A DNA stretch of 18,483 nt from an uncultured Geobacteraceae bacterium (lineage in GTDB: Bacteria > Desulfobacterota > Desulfuromonadia > Geobacterales > Pseudopelobacteraceae): NCBI GenBank assembly GCA_903879825.1, contig CAIRND010000092.1, forward strand, positions 1-18,483. Reading direction: 5' to 3'. Under the pieces are notes generated by a model. The model saw nothing but the letters and a program-made list of their open reading frames with translations, did not search any database and was not told the DNA's origin. Made by a program: the position numbers and the translations under genes. Positions within the stretch are counted from its first letter, which is position 1. Each line of letters begins with the position of its first letter. Of this stretch, positions 15,745 to 18,483 are shown piece by piece.

Positions 15745-15849
15745 ATGCACAACAACGAAAAAGGAAAAGTTGGGTGGATTTTACTTTGGCTGATGGGAAT
15801 TCCGATCCCGATCTTACTGGTACTCTATTTTCTTCGCGGCTGTACCTAA
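15745..15849 (+). CDS. 34-aa single-span membrane protein
   Basis: The ATG is preceded by GAGGAGG seven bases upstream, among the best ribosome sites in the window. The product starts MHNNEKGKVG, then a single hydrophobic helix (WILLWLMGIPIPILLVLYFL) and ends in RGCT. A basic N-terminus, one helix with an IPIP kink and a C-terminal Cys suggest an inner-membrane miniprotein. Similar short IPIP/RGCT proteins seem to occur in other bacteria, from memory, without known function. It lies 26 bp after the predicted sigma-54 start and 76 bp before the DUF3309 gene. Confidence 0.75.
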   Translation: MHNNEKGKVGWILLWLMGIPIPILLVLYFLRGCT

Positions 15850-15925
15850 AATGCTGAACCAAGGTCCCGCTAAATCACCACGGAGCGTTTTTGGGACTGT
15901 GTAGAGATTAAAAGGAGAAATTACC

Positions 15926-16081
15926 ATGTTAGGAACAATTTTACTTGTCGTCGTTATTTTAATGCTTCTTGGGGCACTGCCAACCTGGCCTCACAGCCGT
16001 CAGTGGGGATACTATCCGAGTGGCGGGCTTGGCTTGGTTTTTTTAATACTGATCATACTGTTATTGATGGGCAGGCTCTAA
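15926..16081 (+). CDS. DUF3309 family small membrane protein
   Basis: 51 aa with AGGAG eight bases before the ATG. Two hydrophobic helices (LGTILLVVVILMLLGAL and GLVFLILIILLLMGRL) flank the family's conserved loop PTWPHSRQWGYYPSGGLG. This matches the DUF3309 pattern closely. Function unknown in the family; such proteins are often next to stress or envelope genes. It follows the 34-aa gene and probably shares its sigma-54 promoter. The truncated aquaporin frame begins nine bases after its stop. Confidence 0.85.
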   Translation: MLGTILLVVVILMLLGALPTWPHSRQWGYYPSGGLGLVFLILIILLLMGRL

Positions 16082-16089
16082 AGGGCCGA

Positions 16090-16359
16090 ATGCTGATGAA
16101 GCTTGGAACCGTGGATAAACGTGTTCGGATGATTCAGTCTCAAGTGTCTCCTGATTTTTTGGATCCGACTCATGAATGGCGTCGTATGTTTGCTGAGATG
16201 TGGGGCACGTTCCTTCTCGTTCTTGTCGCTGTTGGCAGCGGTGCAGTTCCGTCTAAAAAGGAACTGGACGACAGGTATTACTGTGCCGCCGACGATCAAA
16301 TTCCTATAGTCATAAATGAACTCAAGCTGGATTCAGGTTTCAAAGATCATGTGGTGTAG
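16090..16359 (+). pseudogene. Truncated MIP/aquaporin family protein
   Basis: 89 codons from the ATG at 16090 (AAAGGG just upstream). The first about 54 residues look like a normal start of a bacterial MIP channel with an N-terminal extension: RVRMIQSQVSPDFLDPTHEW, RRMFAEMWGTFLLVLVAVGS, then GAV, i.e. up to the first membrane helix. After this the family's remaining five helices and both NPA motifs are missing; the tail (PSKKELDDRYYCAADD onward to DHVV) is hydrophilic and unrelated. The switch near 16246 coincides with a small inverted repeat gttcc / ggaac. A deletion joining an aquaporin 5' end to another gene's 3' end explains it best. It cannot form a water or glycerol channel; an expressed one-helix protein is possible. 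Confidence 0.7.
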
Positions 16360-16470
16360 TGCCACTGACAAAACTGTGCGCTATAACATGCTGATATAAA
16401 AGAGTAATAAAAATTTTCCTGTAGAAGATGAGTCAAGAATATTTGTTTGAGCGGAGTACTTTTTCTGCCT

Positions 16471-16499
16471 TTGAAAGTTGACCCTGTTTTGTATATACT
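16471..16499 (+). promoter_or_regulatory. Promoter of the glycine-zipper gene
   Basis: TTGAAA (16471-16476), exactly 17 bp, then TATACT (16494-16499): a good sigma-70-type promoter 65 bp before the start codon. The rest of the 204-bp gap 16360-16563 holds nothing else recognised. Confidence 0.7.
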
Positions 16500-16563
16500 T
16501 GCTCCAGGGATGTTATCTGCGACAGCAGAGCGACATGATCAACTATGAAACGAGGGGTGCCAT

Positions 16564-17031
16564 ATGAAAAAAATAACAATGCTGTTTGTTGCAAGTATTC
16601 TCTTTTCAAGTACGTGCGTATTTGCCGATGGCCAGTCGATGACTATGGCGACAGTTACCAATGTACGGGAGGTTTTCAGAATCATCACCATCCGCGAGCC
16701 GATTACTTCCAGAGAGGAAGTCTGTGAGGACGACAAAGGAATTGGCGGAGCAGTTCTGGGGGGTGTCGCAGGGGGCTTAATTGGAAACCAGTTTGGCAAA
16801 GGGTCGGGCAATGCCGCCATGACAGCCCTCGGCGCTGTGGCGGGAGCTGTAACTGGTCAGAACATGACACGCGGCACAAAATGTTACCCGAGAGACAGGG
16901 TCAGTTATGCCGAACGTGAAAAAGAGGTGATTGACGGATATATTATTACCGTAGAAAGCGGAGAAGAATTTCGTACAAAAACCCGCTATCATGTCGGTGA
17001 CAGGGTAAAGATCCGTTCCACCATCGAATGA
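16564..17031 (+). CDS. Glycine-zipper outer-membrane-type protein
   Basis: 155 aa. A signal peptide (MKKITMLFVASILFSSTCVF, cut after VFA) exports it; no lipobox. Residues about 59-100 form a glycine-zipper 2TM segment of the Rickettsia 17-kDa antigen/SlyB type: IGGAVLGGVAGGLIGNQFGK, GSGNAAMTALGAVAGAVTGQ. Two cysteines flank it (C54 in REEVCEDD, C107 in GTKCYPRD) and could form a disulfide. The C-terminal part (VIDGYIITVESGEEFRTKTR, YHVGDRVKI) is a small beta domain often found after such zippers. Expected in the outer membrane or periplasm, with a structural or envelope-stress role by analogy. It has its own promoter and a GAGGGG ribosome site. Confidence 0.83.
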   Translation: MKKITMLFVASILFSSTCVFADGQSMTMATVTNVREVFRIITIREPITSREEVCEDDKGIGGAVLGGVAGGLIGNQFGKGSGNAAMTALGAVAGAVTGQNMTRGTKCYPRDRVSYAEREKEVIDGYIITVESGEEFRTKTRYHVGDRVKIRSTIE

Positions 17032-17217
17032 GGCGGCTGAGAAAAGTGGACACTATAGGCTGGAACAAATAGCGTTAGTTACTAAAAGGCATTTTGACCT
17101 AACCCGTCAGAGTGCTTGCTAGAATTCCGGCGACCAGATTTGAATGGGGGTCTCAATTAATTCCATAATCGGGATTTGAACAGGTGCTGCCAAAAAGTTA
17201 GAAGTGCGTCTACCGAG
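17032..17217. other. Non-coding stretch with decayed sequence
   Basis: No gene is seen. aaaagtggacac near 17041-17052 resembles the end region of IS3-type insertion sequences, but no partner end or transposase is present. On the - strand, 17148-17220 has tRNA-like pieces (GGTAGACGCAC as a D-arm, TGTTCAAATCCC as a T-loop) without a foldable anticodon arm. Both are weak resemblances. Confidence 0.3.
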
Positions 17218-17374
17218 GCCAAATAGCAAAAAGGTCATTTTTCTCTGGAAAAGTGGCCTTTTTCTTTGGGGATCACTGTTTAAATCTGCAATTATATCAA
17301 AGGGTTTACAGTGGTTTTGTGACGTCTTTCCCCCTGCCAAAGTAGAGTTCGAGTAAGCGCTTGCCGCTGTCTAT
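17218..17374 (-). pseudogene. Second serine recombinase 3' remnant (direct repeat copy 2)
   Basis: 157 bp, the same order as 12981-13218: GCCAAATA, the terminator hairpin (17228-17263), then antisense code for KPFDIIADLN. It is in direct orientation relative to copy 1. The 80 bp between two GAGTTCGAGT repeats in copy 1 are cleanly missing here (one GAGTTCGAGT remains at 17345-17354), a frameshifting deletion, and small indels shift the frame after DLNSD. Similarity stops at 17374, where DNA leading to the alcohol dehydrogenase gene begins. Not a working gene; it marks the right edge of the segment next to tRNA-Glu. Confidence 0.8.
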
Positions 17375-17420
17375 GCCGTAGTTCGCACATCTCCAGCGGC
17401 AAGCCGCCTTTCGTTCATCT

Positions 17421-18482
17421 TTACTCAGCCTTAAGCGAAGCCATATCGATGGAAAAGCGGTACTTCACATCTGACTTGACCAGTCGCTCATAGGCTTCGT
17501 TGATCTTCTGAATCGGGATGATTTCAACATCCGAGGTAATGGTGTGCTGACCGCAGAAGTCGAGCATTTCCTGAGTCTCGGCTATGCCGCCGATGAGTGA
17601 GCCGGAGAGGCTTTTGCGGCCGAACAGCAGGGCAAAAGCAGAAACCTGGAGTGGTGTTTCCGGCGCACCGACGAGGGTGATGTTTCCGTCGCGGCCAAGC
17701 ATGTTAATGTAGGCGTTGATGTCGTGATCGGCGGCAATGGTGTCGAGTATAAAATTGAATGTACCCGCGTGCTTTTGCATTTCTTCAGCATTAGTCGAGA
17801 TAATAACCTCATGGGCGCCAAGGCGGAGGGCATCCTCTTTCTTACTTGGAGAGGTCGTAAAGACCACCACGTGAGCGCCGAATGCCCTGGCAAACTTGAC
17901 CCCCATGTGCCCCAATCCACCAAGACCCACAACGCCAACTTTTTTACCCGCGATGTCACCCCAGCGTCGTATAGGTGAATAGGTGGTGATTCCGGCACAA
18001 AGTAACGGTGCCACTCCGGCCAGATCCAGATTGACCGGTACGTTCAGTACAAAGCGCTCATCCACAACAATGCTTTCAGAGTAACCGCCATAGGTAACCG
18101 GGGCTGTGCCATGTTTGTCGGGAGAGTTGTAGGTGAAGGTCCCGTTATGGCAGAACTGTTCCTGATGATCCTGGCAGGTGGGGCAGATGTGATCAGAATC
18201 CACCATGCAGCCGACCCCTACCACATCGCCTGCTTTAAACTGAGTCACTTCGGTACCGACCGTGGTGACCCGGCCGACGATCTCATGGCCGGGAACGCAG
18301 GGGTACATGGTTGGCATGACGCTGCTCCATTCGTCACGGACGGTGTGCAGGTCCGAGTGACAGATGCCGCAGAAGAGAATTTCAATCTGTACATCGCGCG
18401 CGGTTGTTTCACGGCGCTGAATAGTATCCGATGTGAACGATGAAGTGGCGCTGGCAACGGAATAGGCTTTTGCTTGGTACAT
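17421..18482 (-). CDS. YahK-like zinc-dependent NADP(H) alcohol dehydrogenase / aldehyde reductase
   Basis: 353 aa, complete; the start codon lies one base from the right edge, so its promoter and ribosome site are outside. Medium-chain dehydrogenase of the cinnamyl-alcohol-dehydrogenase/YahK subfamily, reducing a broad range of aldehydes. Catalytic zinc ligands: C41 in CGICHSD, H66-E67 in PGHEIVG, C162 in LLCAGIT. Structural zinc: C92, C100, C103, C111. Cofactor site VGLGGLGHMG (185-194), followed by FTTSPSKK, where the Ser/Lys residues usually indicate NADP(H). The C-terminal block SLIGGIAETQEMLDFC and INEAYERLVKSDVKYRF are YahK-like. Not linked to neighbours by operon structure; it borders the second recombinase scar and could be island cargo or the original flank. 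Confidence 0.92.
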   Translation of the reverse strand: MYQAKAYSVASATSSFTSDTIQRRETTARDVQIEILFCGICHSDLHTVRDEWSSVMPTMYPCVPGHEIVGRVTTVGTEVTQFKAGDVVGVGCMVDSDHICPTCQDHQEQFCHNGTFTYNSPDKHGTAPVTYGGYSESIVVDERFVLNVPVNLDLAGVAPLLCAGITTYSPIRRWGDIAGKKVGVVGLGGLGHMGVKFARAFGAHVVVFTTSPSKKEDALRLGAHEVIISTNAEEMQKHAGTFNFILDTIAADHDINAYINMLGRDGNITLVGAPETPLQVSAFALLFGRKSLSGSLIGGIAETQEMLDFCGQHTITSDVEIIPIQKINEAYERLVKSDVKYRFSIDMASLKAE

Positions 18483-18483
18483 A

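Overview
The window reads as chromosomal DNA of a free-living anaerobic or respiratory bacterium of the Desulfuromonadales type (Geobacter/Pelobacter/Trichlorobacter group). The assignment is inferred from gene content and has moderate confidence. It rests on an EtfB-EtfA gene pair in which EtfA carries an N-terminal ferredoxin domain, followed by a membrane CCG-type iron-sulfur oxidoreductase. GTP-type PEP carboxykinase, HypA, a compact chemotaxis operon and a good sigma-54 promoter match agree with it.

Left part (1-7530), core metabolism on the + strand. The 3' end of a glutamate synthase small subunit gene (gltD) is closed by a strong hairpin. A regulatory gap then holds a plausible promoter overlapped by one inverted repeat and followed by a 14-bp perfect palindrome. 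Next comes the three-gene operon etfB-etfA-(HdrD-like membrane Fe-S oxidoreductase), which is expected to pass electrons from acyl-CoA or similar dehydrogenases to menaquinone. pckG (GTP-dependent PEP carboxykinase) follows as its own unit, with a UUCG-loop terminator shared with the converging hypA.

Middle (7529-12773). On the - strand lie hypA, a small Ala/Pro-rich lipoprotein with its own terminator, and a cheR-mcp-cheW operon whose chemoreceptor has almost no periplasmic part. Divergently, a helical-repeat protein of LRV/HEAT type is translationally coupled to a secreted NlpC/P60 cysteine peptidase.

Right part (12774-17420), an apparent genomic island at a tRNA. tRNA-Glu(UUC) has a near-consensus promoter and a terminator. 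Starting exactly at the last four bases of the tRNA (GCCA) is a segment containing the decayed 3' end of a large serine recombinase gene. A second, internally deleted copy of the same segment lies 4.24 kb further right in the same orientation. Between the copies sit a PRC-barrel/Nramp-like transporter fusion, a 65-aa unknown protein, two very small membrane proteins (34 aa, and a 51-aa DUF3309 protein) behind a sigma-54-type promoter, a truncated aquaporin and a glycine-zipper envelope protein. This looks like a small envelope/ion-homeostasis cargo left between two recombinase scars. Beyond it (17421-18482, - strand) is a complete YahK-like zinc alcohol dehydrogenase.
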